This document shows positions 1 through 11,859 of a DNA stretch of 64,000 bases, one piece after another (the first letter of the stretch is position 1; each line of letters begins with the position of its first letter). Origin of the DNA: Stichopus chloronotus. Lineage: Eukaryota > Echinodermata > Holothuroidea > Aspidochirotida > Stichopodidae. The notes under the pieces were generated by a model. It ran no database searches. It had not been told where the DNA came from and saw nothing but the letters and a program-made list of their open reading frames with translations. The position numbers were made by a program, and so were the translations under genes. The stretch is taken from assembly GCA_021234535.1 (NCBI GenBank), contig CM037846.1, positions 12,230,705 to 12,294,704 of the forward strand, read 5' to 3'.

Positions 1-299
1 AGGGTGAACTTACAAGTGTCACCCTGCAGTGTGTTAGGCAACGATTTGCAAAACACTCGATGGTCGCCAACTGTCGTTTTGATGACAAACCTAGCGGAAT
101 CTTTTTATGTACTGAAACGTGCAATTACTCTAACTTCTGCCTCCATTCCAATAGCGCTATTGAATCTCCATACCTTCCTTGAAGGAGTACTTCGTGCTTT
201 TCTCACAAATATGTGAAAATGCTAACATTCTAAAGGAAAGGGCTTCTGACGAGCGAAGGGTGATTTAGAGGACAAAACGTGATCAAGGGTTATCACCAG

Positions 300-1262
300 A
301 ACATTCATTTCTTAAGTAATTTATGCAAATTCTTCTCAAAATACCCATTGTTTTAGAGTGTACATGTAAAATTCACATTTCAGCTCAACTAAAAAGGAAC
401 GTCGTATGGAAAAATCATCAACACAAACAATTGTTTGGTATTGCTCAACATAACCTCACTTTGTAGTAGCCATAACTTGTTTCATTACAGTCCCTCTTGT
501 AGTTGAAGGTGAGGGGAACACTTTAACGTCGTTTGACATTTTTCGCATTTGAATAATTCAAAGAGAGAGATGTATCTTCAAACACCTCTTGAAGTATTTA
601 CTACGTGCAAACGATAGATAAAAAGATGAGTTTCTTGACACAATGATTATGACGCTTTTGCGAACAATTTTTTTTCCAGCGATTCCTCAGCATTTACCAT
701 GCCATTATCAAGAAAAAAAAATCAAGAACCCATCAAAAAATCACAATGCTTGTTAAATTCGAATTATTCAAAGAGCACTTGAATGCATTTCCGAGATTTC
801 TTTACATCATCCCCAAATGCCATTTTTTGGTATTTCCTTTTTTGAACAGAAACTTCGTTATGAGGAGAATATTAATCAAGGTACGACCTTTAGGGGACGA
901 GCTGGTGCTGATGAATCAACGCAAACAAAACTATTGCCCAAAATAACGACTTTTATGCGACCTCTGTTGCCCTGAAGTGAATGTCAGATCCAAGTTGTTT
1001 GTTTGGCGGAACGTTAATTATTCTAGCCCTGTCCTCCATTCCAACATGACATTGATTTCTTAATTAATTGATGGAAATTCCTTGACATATTTCCTTAAGA
1101 GGGTACATTTTCAATTCCTATCACAGCTTAACCAAAAAGAAGTGACCTATCGAAGGGATAATTATCAACACAAACGTTATTTGGTACTGCTTGACATAAC
1201 CTCACTTTGTAGTGCATATAAGTTGTTATCATTACAGGACACCTTGTAGTCGAGGGGAAGGT
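300..1262. repeat. Degenerate direct duplication, about 748-bp offset
   Basis: Segment 300-516 reappears at 1048-1262: shared strings include cattgatttcttaa-type starts, tcaacacaaac, ttggtaytgct, cataacctcactttgtag and cattacag. A further shared motif, acttttatg-gacctctgtt, is at about 947 and 1317. Clearly related but well diverged, so an old local duplication or adjacent copies of one repeat. Confidence 0.6.
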
Positions 1263-1368
1263 CCACTCAAGGAGAGTTTACAACTTGTTGTAAGTTGCAT
1301 GTAGCGTCCAAAATTACCACTTTTATGAGACCTCTGTTATCTTCTATTGACTTTTACATATTTTTTTG

Positions 1369-1640
1369 GATCCACGTCGTTCATTTGGGAGTACCAAACT
1401 GGGTGGTACAGTGATATGAGGTTGAGTCCTCCTTTGAAAATTTTTCATTAGTTAAATGCCTTCAGATGTGATTTGGTGCAACGAAAGTGTTCTGTTATGA
1501 GGTTAATTTTCTTGTGAAAAAACTTCGTTTTCCTGGGTATGAAATCATTATGCGATTCCTTGTCCACTTTTGGGTAGGACCATGTCTCACATTCCCAACA
1601 ACCCTTGGCCTCCCCCCGGTGGATCAGATTTACTTGGGTC
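1369..1640. repeat. Dispersed repeat, copy 1 (partner 8628-8890)
   Basis: Begins ggatccacgtc in both copies and shares ttgggag, acagtgat, gatg-gattt-gtgcra and cacttttgggt-gg-cc in the same order over about 260 bp. Confidence 0.6.
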
Positions 1641-4600
1641 TTTGAGACTAGTATGGGTCGTTGGACCGATAAACTGCAATGGTCCCAATTAGTTAACTAT
1701 GAAATATGATGCTCCCTCCAAAATAATACCTTTAAATGCCGTTGCAGACAAACTGCAGTAAAGGGCCGCCTTTCTTCATGAGTCTAAGTAAAAATCATTT
1801 ACCTGAGGTGTTGTGTATTCGTTTATTCCATCGATATAAGGAAACGGATTTGTGAACTAGGTTTAGTTCAGCTGTTCTTGACGGGAAGTGTGGGGAGTGT
1901 GGGTTTTGAAAAGGAACTGAGGCTGGATGGGGACAGTTACAATAGCGTATCCCAGAACTCGTCACGCTGTCGACTAATACTGCAGCAACGTGTCACTATC
2001 ACTGTGGAAAGTCAAGTAAAGCACTGGCCTTCATGGCAGTATCGTCAAATAGTTATAATAATCATTGCACATGCTAGTAACTGAAAGACCTGACAATTGT
2101 TTAAAATTTACTTTTCCCGAATTCATGCACGTTTAGCTATTTGAAAACAAAGTTTGTGACAATTTTAACTACATATGCAATTTCTCTTGTGTTTTTTTTT
2201 TTCAAAACGTCTTGTTTAGCTGTGCATATTGATCCTCTACTATATTTCCGGCATTCTAGGGGTTCACGTTCTTCTATCATTAATGTAGTTATTTATTATT
2301 AATGTAATATTATTAGCATTATCAATCAACTGCTGCAATGTGCATAAGCGAAAGAATGCTATTATGTTCAATCTCTGGATCGTGAATCTTTCGCATATGT
2401 TTATTCGTCTATGTATATTTTTACGTCGAGGTTGCATGTGCGTGGGTGCATAAATGCACATGCGCACGCTTGCTCGTGTGAGGGTATGACGAGAGCAGGT
2501 GGGGGGGGGGGGGGAGGTGGGTGCGTGAGTGAGAATGCCTGTGAAACAAATCTGACAATATTTTTTGTTCTATTTTATGACATCTCTAAAATCTGCTAAA
2601 GGCATTTTGTTAAATGAAAGACCTTCCGTGGGTAAGCACGAAATTCATTGTGGGCGGGCGTGGTGCAGGTAGATAGCACGTGATAATGGACGTGCTTGGC
2701 CAATTGCAGCATATTGAAACAAAGTAGATAATCAACCTTTATCATTTGACTGCTTCCATGTAAGAGAATTGCTTTCACATTTTCATGATCGGTAAAAACA
2801 CGTGATCGACACTGAACGTTTCTGGAAGTACTCCCCATTTTCGACAACTTGTGACGTCATTCTTCACCAATAATGTGAGTTGCTACGTACACATTTGCGG
2901 TAATAAAGCTTGAAGTTGAATTGCTGGGCTGTAGAGTAATTTCTAGATCAGAGAACAGGGCTAGTCGACTGAGACATTGGACATTACTAACGTTACACGT
3001 TAATGGATGAAGAAGGCCTATCCATTGCCCAATGTAAAGTGAATGAGGACCCCGCGATGGGTCGAAGATGGGTGTAAGGTACCTAAGAAAACTAAAGTAA
3101 TGCCTCAATGTACATTGTTGAAGTTAGAAACTAAGAAAGTGCCAGAGAGTTCATATCAGGTTATTGCTGTCGTTTCTTGCCTTTCATAAGCAATCTTTTT
3201 GATCTATCTGATGTCACTAACAACCTTGGGGTAAATTGTTGTGATCTAAGTGTTACAGCCCGTAAATACCGTGGTAGCCACATGCACAATGTGTGACGAA
3301 GTTCAGCTACTTGTAACATGGAATTAGCAATTTCTAGCGATAATATAGTTATAAAAATTCTTTGAAAAGAAAATTTGGAAGACATGACTGAATTGAAGAG
3401 AAATAGGGAGTTATATGGCTCGCTTAAAACCTTTTCCCTAATTTATGAAGTCATTAATTCTAACTGCACAAAGCAAGCTACAATGATCGAGAAATAGAAT
3501 GATGGATTAAGCGAATTCTAGCTTCGAGCTGTTGAGCTTTCATAACTACTTTCTGCCATGAGCACCTTTGGTATTTGAAAGTTAACCATAAATTCTTGTA
3601 CCGGTCTTTTTTTTTTTAGATGTTAAGACTTGATGCGCGCAGATGTTTCGATGTATGAAAAATATGTCATAACATGGGTATAAATTCCACAGCTTAAGAT
3701 ATGACACCTTTATTTTTAGTTGCCTGGTACCGGGAAAAATTCTCGTCGCTTTAATGACATTGATGGCTTCACGGAAAACAAAAGGACACAAAACGTATGC
3801 TTTTTTGAATTAATTACTGTAAATTAAAGGTAGTGACCTGGTAGGTGAGAACCGTTAAGTGTGAGGGGAGGTTACTAACTTTGTCCATTTTGCAGAATAA
3901 AGACAAAATATGATGTAACAATAAATAAAGGAAAGTAACATTTTACCTTTGTCACATTTCGGTGCTTCATGGCGTGTGTGAATATTTTTACTTATAGTCC
4001 TATATAGATATGTATATACTGGGTTGGCATGATTTAATGACATGACGGCCTTCCATTATAAGCCACGGAACGTTTGACTGAAAGATCACATATATTAAGC
4101 AATAAACTGTTACTGCGAAATTTGTTATGTTTATTCATTCATGCACTTATCACCAGCATTCATCTGAGGTAGAAAGCAATTCTCTTTAAAAGAGACCCCG
4201 GAAGGTACATCAATCGAATTTGAAAACACAAAAAGCTGTATTTTACCTGGTTTCATAAAAGTTGCTTTGGCGCTTGATCAGGGGTGATCTGTTAGACAGG
4301 GGAGCGAGTCAACATTGAACAAATTGAAGGATGATGACATGGATTTGTAAGTCTCTTTCACAGTGTTGTATCTTTTCCCTTTTCAAGGTAAGAGTCACTG
4401 TTCACGAGTGACACTGCATGAACAGGTAACAGTCAACGCTGTCGTCAACATGACCTCCTCATTTCAATCCATCCGATACAAATTTTACGAGAGACTCTCA
4501 ACAATGTCTAACAAGGAAACGTTTCAACTGAAACCACAAAAAGGAAAAGACGACTACTAGTGGCTGGATTCTTCCAATTGACCGTCAGAAAAAAAAAAAA

Positions 4601-7333
4601 AAAACCTTCTACATTCTACATTTTGACGTTTTCAGAAAAATGTGAGTAAATTGGACAATTCTCAAAAAAATCGTCTGACACTGTCAAACATATTCTTGTT
4701 CAAAAGGGAGAAGGACAGAAGAAGATGAAGGATACAGGGTATTGGCCGAAACCGGCTCAGAACTTGGGCAGTAAAAGAAGTCATCATTGAGCTGGAAGAC
4801 AAATCCCTGGTTGCATCGTGATATTTGTTTGAGAGCAATAAAGTTTTTTTTTTTTTGTAAGAGCAACTACGTAATTTCAGTTGTTCAAATTAGGGACTAG
4901 CCGATTAGGATCATCCGATAAATGTGGAGAGTAGCACAGGAAGGTTCACTGGGAGTCCTGGGGATAGTGCATAGGAGTAATTTTTACTTGCGGAAAATCA
5001 AACAGTGAAGTAGTTTATGGATATCATTTGACATTGCATATGTAATGATTTTTTTTTTGCTTACGCGACGGCGTTGCATTATGCAGAAGCTGGTAAGGAT
5101 CCATTGGATTAATTCTATTGCAATGCCTTCACATCAATCATCGATCAATGTCACCTTTACTATGTTAGAGTATTTCCATAGAACGACTCCAAGGTATACC
5201 AGATTGAGGCTCTTCATGGAGTAATAGGACCACTTCTCCGCTAAGCATGCATACATAAGTAAATGAATGAGTAGAGAGAACATAATTATTTGAAATAAGG
5301 AAAGTAATATGGACCTTGCTGGGATGAGTCACCTAATACGTAACAGTAACCCACAGACATGTCTATATGGTAACTGGAATAGCATGGATCAAAGTGTGCA
5401 GCTGCATTGGACTGCCCATGATACATTCCCACATTTTGCAAATTTTGCAAGTACGGGCTACCTTGCTGTATGGTTTCAATTTTAGTCCCCAACTTGGCTC
5501 ATCACATCGAAGGGCCTCTATAGCATGTAAAAGTAAGACCTCATCGGTAATCGGTGATGGTTATCATGATATAGCTGACGGCCTGGTCTATTGTGGCTTT
5601 TCAAAAATTTACATATCATGGCCTTGGAGTTAAAAAGTACGGGACGTTTTGCAGTAGTAAGCAGACCCATTCGATATGGTTCTCCGAGCTAAAACTTGGT
5701 CATCTCTTCTCGAATTTTCAATGTACACTGCGTGATGTCCTTCGAAATTTCTGTTGATCAGTTTGTTTGGCTGCTGTATGTCAGTGATTTCGTACTTTTA
5801 TAGATCACTTTGTGAGGAAAACGATTACGATAGCTGTAAAACTCAGCAGTTTGTCTTTCTACCCCGGCAGGAGACTGTCATCTCTCGTATTTCATGAATA
5901 TTATACAAACCAAAATATTGCTTGCTTTTTATGATATAATACAGTATGATTAAAGCAAATCACAACTCTATTTGCAGAGCTATTTCCCGGACAATTGTTG
6001 CCTCCACTATGAATTAGTGACAAACATATTGGTTTGATTCACTGAAAGGATTAGGTAATATTACATAATTATGCTTCTCACTGACAAGCTCGCGTCAAAA
6101 CGTTCATACACAGATCATTTCGACCGTGGTTGTTTCCTCTTTAAATAAGGAGATGTGAAGGTAATTATTTTGATAACAAAATTATTTAATAAATTTATGA
6201 TATTTAGTTAGTTTCTTTATCTCTGTGAGAAAGACAGCCCTGGTCTTCAATATTCAGTGAGCAGAAAGCTTTCCTAATCAGTTGCGTTACGCTTTTGGTG
6301 AATATTTCACTTTGCGTTCTTTCAATGACCCAAACTTCTCATTAGAAGCACTTGTCGCTCTTTATATATATTATCGTATAAAATAATTCACATTTATAAT
6401 AATACATATAGATAATTCGTATTCACATACAATAGTAAGGCTACTTCTGACCACCGATGGAAAACTGCAGACACGTTATCTAATTTGGCAATATGGTATG
6501 GCGTTACCTATGAATGGATTTTGTGAGTTAAGCAGAGAAATAATCTGTCGCGTGTCTACAGAAAATACTAAATATCTATATCGTTTGCTTCAAAATCTGA
6601 AAACGAGCGAGTCAAGGTAGAGAACGGGGGGGGGGGGGGGTCGATTGTAGAAGCAGACAGTCCAATCTTCTTTTAGACTGAGGAAGGCGAAACTTTGTCG
6701 ATCTGGTCTGTACGTACATTTCTCACCCTATAAGCAGTCTACGTTGGATTTACTTCTGCTTGTTTATCGCGTTGACATTTACAAAACGGAGTAGTTTTGC
6801 GAGTTTGGCACGTTCATGTTCAGAGTGTCTGCAGGATCCTAAGGATCAAAAGAGAAATAACTCTGTGTTCGTGACCTTTGCTAATTCTCTTAATTCGAAC
6901 GACAGGTTCCAGGTAGGTTTTTGTAATCCATGTAAGTACCGTATTCGTTCTCAGTAAATTATTATATCGCTTGTCTCTTATACGTCAGCTGGAAAAGTTC
7001 GCCACTGTCAGAGGAAACATTTCGCCGATGTTTTAAAGGTGATTGGTCGTCTTACTTAATCTTATGTGACGTCAGCCTCTTCTTCATAACTCCCTATAAG
7101 TGCTATGGTACTAGATTACGGCTTCTTTACATGTATTCATGTACATTGAGTAGTAACATTATGATAGCAAAGATGTATAAATTTGGACACGCTACCGATT
7201 TTCATTACTTGCAAAATGATCGAAAACTACTGACGTGAGTGGCCTGACATGACATTATATATTAATAGAACGACCCTTCACCTTTAAAATACATACACAG
7301 GCGTCCTTTATTATACCTTCCTTCTTTAGAAAA

Positions 7334-7336
<3 letters not shown>
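1641..7336. other. Gene-free stretch
   Basis: No supported exon. Contains poly-G tracts at 2501-2514 and 6626-6640 and a poly-A run at 4590-4604. The frame at 6760-6957 ends at a weak donor-like gtaggt but has no convincing acceptor. Confidence 0.5.

Positions 7337-7430
<94 letters not shown>
7337..7430. repeat. (TA)n microsatellite, 94 bp
   Basis: Uninterrupted alternation of T and A. Confidence 0.98.
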
Positions 7431-7432
<2 letters not shown>

Positions 7433-8541
7433 ACTATGTGCCAGAATATATACATCCGACTATGTGCAGGACCAGTATGTCGGGGATGTAGTTAATTTGA
7501 CATGAGGGACAACGGAAATAAATTCTATTCATCCCCAGATATACAAAACATAAAAATAATAAAGAAATCAATCAAAAGTGATTTACTACAGATCTGGGAG
7601 AAATGTCATAAATTATTTACGATTTACGTCGTTAGAGTTTTTTTTTTTTAGAGTATGGTAATATCACTTCCGTCTTCCGGACAGTTACAGGGAAGTAAAT
7701 TACGAATGATGTAAATTAGTTCAAGTTTTCGGGTTCAATAAACTCTGTAGAGCAACATTAAACTTGGGATAAGGAAATATTTGATATATTTTTGTTTCTT
7801 TTACTTCTTTTTCTTTGTTTTTGTCCAAAGTAACATATAAGTAGCTTATTCATCATTTACACGAATACCCCAAGACAGCAATATGTCATTTGACGACGAG
7901 GGGATAATTTTTTAAGCCGCAAACCTTCGTCAATATTTCTGAATCTTGACAACCACTAGTAGATGAAACATTATAAAATCTCCGAGGGGCACCCTGTCCT
8001 AAGTTGATGGATGAAAGTTGCATTTTATTTTGTTTCTTTGTACATATTTAATTTCCACACTTTAAAAGTAACTGTATTGATTATTATGTTTTTATGAAAC
8101 TGATAAAAGAATATTCGGACTTCCACGCCGAGGGGTGGAAATCCTGCGTAATGACTTCAAAAGAAGATTGCGTGGGAGGGGTGAGGGGCCGCTTGCATCG
8201 TAACTTATTAAGTGAAAATTAATCTGATATGCACATTAGTTCTGTATACCCAGTTAATGTGCACGTCGGGTTATTTTTCACTAAAATGGTGTGATCCTTG
8301 GAAAAGCAACAACAAAAGCAAGAAAGAAAGAAAGAAAAAAAAACGTACGTGCTCATCCTTGCAAGGATAATAATCCCACATTGCAATTTAAAATTCCGTT
8401 TTAGCCCACGCAGCGGGAAATTTGGCTTCTCATAATATGAGGAAATTGACCGTGTAAGGCCTCTTAAATAAAATGAGTTAGCTCTTGGTACTAATTCATG
8501 AGATATGACTTTCTGTGCGAGGAATCTTCTTTCGACTTATA

Positions 8542-8895
8542 CTAAATAATCATAATCCTGGGGAGATTACAATCATAACCTGACTTGGCTGGATATACAT
8601 AGTCAGATAATTTGTCTGGATTCAACAGGATCCACGTCCTTTGTTGGGAGACCACCCACTGTAGGTTCAGTGATACACGGAGCGGTCCACGGGTTAATAA
8701 ATGTTTTCCGTGACTTAGTGCTCTCGGATGCAATTTTGTGCGACAGACTGTCAAATTGTGTGGTTTAGTTTCTTTTAAAATATTTATTTTTAAAATTTCC
8801 CCGATGCTAACCTCATAAACAATTTTTTGCTCACTTTTGGGTGAGTCCATGGCCCCCTTTGCTCCACTCCGTCCACTGGATCCTCCAGTGGACAA
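8542..8895 (-). pseudogene. ORF inside a dispersed repeat, unknown
   Basis: 117-codon frame starting TGG-SSGRSGAKGAM. The DNA aligns by eye with 1369-1640, where the same frame is recognisable but diverged (TGG-RPRV). Two diverged copies suggest a repeated element that may once have coded for protein. Family not recognised. Confidence 0.25.
8628..8890. repeat. Dispersed repeat, copy 2 (partner 1369-1640)
   Basis: Same orientation as copy 1. Carries the 117-codon minus-strand frame described at 8542-8895. Confidence 0.6.
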
Positions 8896-10553
8896 ATACC
8901 CTCAAGTGGGTCAGGGATTAGTTTTGAACCTCTTATCTTCATTTACAGTAGGACATGCACATGACGAAAAGTTGGAATGAAACTCGTATTAACTGACAAC
9001 TGACAGATAATAGAGGCAGGAAACTGTAGAGCCAGGAAGTTGCCACTCTAACGAGGTTTGAAATCACTAGTCGAAGGAGTGATCATTTCATTCACTCTTT
9101 TAGAGTGAATCCTCATTTTTTTTTAATACTTTCTGAATAGCACGTGGTCACCACGATGCGAAATGTCTAAACACCAAAAGAAAAAAGAAAAAAAAAGAGA
9201 GAAACATCTTACTTACATGCATAGCATTGCTAAAAGCACATTGGTAACCTCTGATTTCATTCACGTAGGGGCAACGTGTAGTTAGGAAGTTACAATAATC
9301 GAGTCATGTAATTTGTTTTAATAGGTCGGGTTCAGCCAAACCCAAACATGTGTTGAACTTTCGGTGACATACATACGTTTCGTACTTGTTTTGAACTTCG
9401 AAGGACCCCCCTGGATGACAAGTCGTTGATACCTACCCACAGTATTAGATTCAGATCAGATAATGTCATTTAGCAGATTGCTATCTTCGTCTTAGAAAAG
9501 TTGATCGGAGAAGTCTTACTGTTCTTGAAATGTACCGCATGATCTTTCAGACTTGGGGGGGGGGGGGGGGAAGCATGTGGAGAGGCGGGATCAAAGAGAC
9601 AAAAACTAGACAGTTGGATGCATCGCTGTGAACTATTAAAGCTGAACCGGACAGGTGGCCATGACGAGCTTTAAATTAGGTGAAAACTTCAAGATTCCGA
9701 AATCTTAAAATACAATATAAAAAATATATGTCTGCGAGGTTTCATATGCAATCGTATCTTACCATATCTTATTACTCAGGAATTTTCCAAACTTTAAAAC
9801 TTTAATTGGAGTTTTAGAGGATTACCTTATTAATGCATCGATTGTTTTAATATGCTTAACTTTGCTCAGAAGTGTTTGGAGGGATTACCAACATTTCCTG
9901 TGTGGGCACGCGCCGTGAGTGAGCAGTGTTCTGCCTTGATGGTTTGGTAGCTGGGAGAAAAAAAAAAGGGACAGAAATGTAATCCCAGTTTCGATGTGCC
10001 GTAAATTGCGCTCTTACGTTTGAATGAGCCACGTAAAATATTCAGAAACTGAAAGAAAGAAGCGATACATCACTGGAAAGATGAAATTGTGGGTAATTGG
10101 CGATGGTGTCCCCTTTCCCTCGTTCTTGCTAGGGTCCTGGAAATAATACTGTATTAAGATTATTTACAAATTGACTGGCCATAGATTTTATGATATCGGG
10201 GATGTAGGATACAAAAATGTCAGATTTCTATCATTGACGTGAACTTCCGAACTCAGCTCAATGTCCATATGCAATATCGACCCAGCTCCTAAGATACCGA
10301 CGGCTATGGACACAAAAACTAAAATGTCTTCCTCTAATTCTTTGTAGATATTTCCTCACAGATGGTGGTCTTTCTAAATGCAATGTAGGTCAATGTTGCC
10401 CTGCAATTTACGGGGTAACAACTTATTTGACCAGTTGTTGAATTTCCTCCGTTAAGTATATACTTCTGTTGGATTCCGCTTACGGTAAGTTGTTAAAACG
10501 AAAAGAAGCAACAGGTTCTATACGTAGAGAAAGGTTCACATTTTATTGAAAGG

Positions 10554-10790
10554 CAGTAACTCATCACCCTAAGCTATATTTTTTGCAAAATTCTCAATCG
10601 GTTCTAAGTTACAGTACTCTTTGATTGACAGCAAATTCGAAAGATGCTCAGAGTAGCTCATATTACACAGCGTACACAGGGATTCATTGTTTTGATTACA
10701 CCTGTGGAGGAATTTGAGACAGGCTGAGGGAGGGACTAGACGAAAGTGGTGGGGAAAATTGAAAATGTCTGGGGTGCTGAGTTGTTGTTT
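10554..10790 (+). repeat. Three-copy dispersed repeat, copy 1
   Basis: Shares ggcagtaactcatc, aagctatat, caaattcgaaag, gtgtggaggaatt-type and gacaggct blocks, in order, with 30147-30385 (same strand) and 61910-62130 (opposite strand). Confidence 0.7.
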
Positions 10791-11170
10791 TTTTTTTGTC
10801 TTTAATGTTTTCTCAGTTGAGCTCCTAACTTACGTTTAGGTCACGACTGATGTAATATCTTCATACTATAAGGTATCGCTTCTTCAGCCATTTTGACCAT
10901 CAAATTTGCACATATTTCAGAAGAACGTACGATAGTCACGAGAATCTACTTTGGATGAAACTTATCAGTGCATATCGAACCTATTGCTAATACTGACTAC
11001 AATTATCAAAGGACCATTTTTCGTGACATATTTCATTAAATCTGCTTCTGCATGCCATACTAATTTGAACGATCAACTGGTCTTATCATCCAACTTCAGT
11101 CTGATGTTTATCTCAGAATTTCATCTCTGATATATTGGATTTTAGTGCATTTTATTCTTGACATATACAT

Positions 11171-11850
11171 TTGGTTGAATGCGGTTCTATTATGCTAACT
11201 AATGTAATCAATAGTTTGGTTTATTGACTTCTTCAGTGCAATTTATTAATGACGTGTATTATTAAATCTGATTTGAAAATGAAACATTTATTTTTTCAGT
11301 TAATTAGTTTGCTCCTTTCTTCGATGGTTTTCTTTAATTTGTTGGTACAATTGGTTGAATCTGGTTCTATTATGTTAACTTAAACGGTAAGTCAATTAGT
11401 CAATATTTTCATTTTTTTCTTCTTCGATTTCATTCTTTCATAAACTGGATTGAATCCAGTAACGGTCGCAATTCCAAAATATGGACCAGGGTGAGGTTTT
11501 TATAGTCTGTCAAGAATACAGTTATTGTTCGTCCTGAACTCGTACACCGACTGTTTGCTTTTCAAGTTAACGCAACACTGTATGCCCGGATGCCAAAGAA
11601 CTGCTCTCAGGTCAGAAGAAGTAACCCTCTTAGTTTTTAGGCCACGCCTAGTAAAGTGAAACTCTGGATTCAGGTTTTGACAACGTCAGGTAGCCGGCAG
11701 GTGAGAACCAATGAATGATCTGGTTCTAGCATGCTAACTAACGTATCCAAAAGGTTTAATTCAATTTTCCATGAATTTCGATTTAAATTGATACATACTT
11801 GATGGAATCTGTCTTTACTATTGCTAACTAAATTTTACCTAAGCAATAGT
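11171..11850 (+). repeat. Four scattered copies of a 25-bp motif
   Basis: Variants of GATCTGGTTCTATTATGCTA followed by ACTAA, at about 11176, 11356, 11717 and 11801, within AT-rich sequence. Likely the remains of a local amplification. Confidence 0.5.
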
Positions 11851-11859
11851 TTTCTCCCC

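Larger units (their letters stand above)
7431..10553. other. Gene-free stretch apart from the listed repeat
   Basis: AT-rich, with poly-A and a 16-base poly-G at 9555-9570. No supported exon or RNA gene. Confidence 0.5.

Noticed and set aside
7255..7455. Minus-strand ORF of alternating Tyr-Ile
   Set aside because: It is a translation of the (TA)n microsatellite; the same applies to frames at 19046-19353 and 52552-52846.
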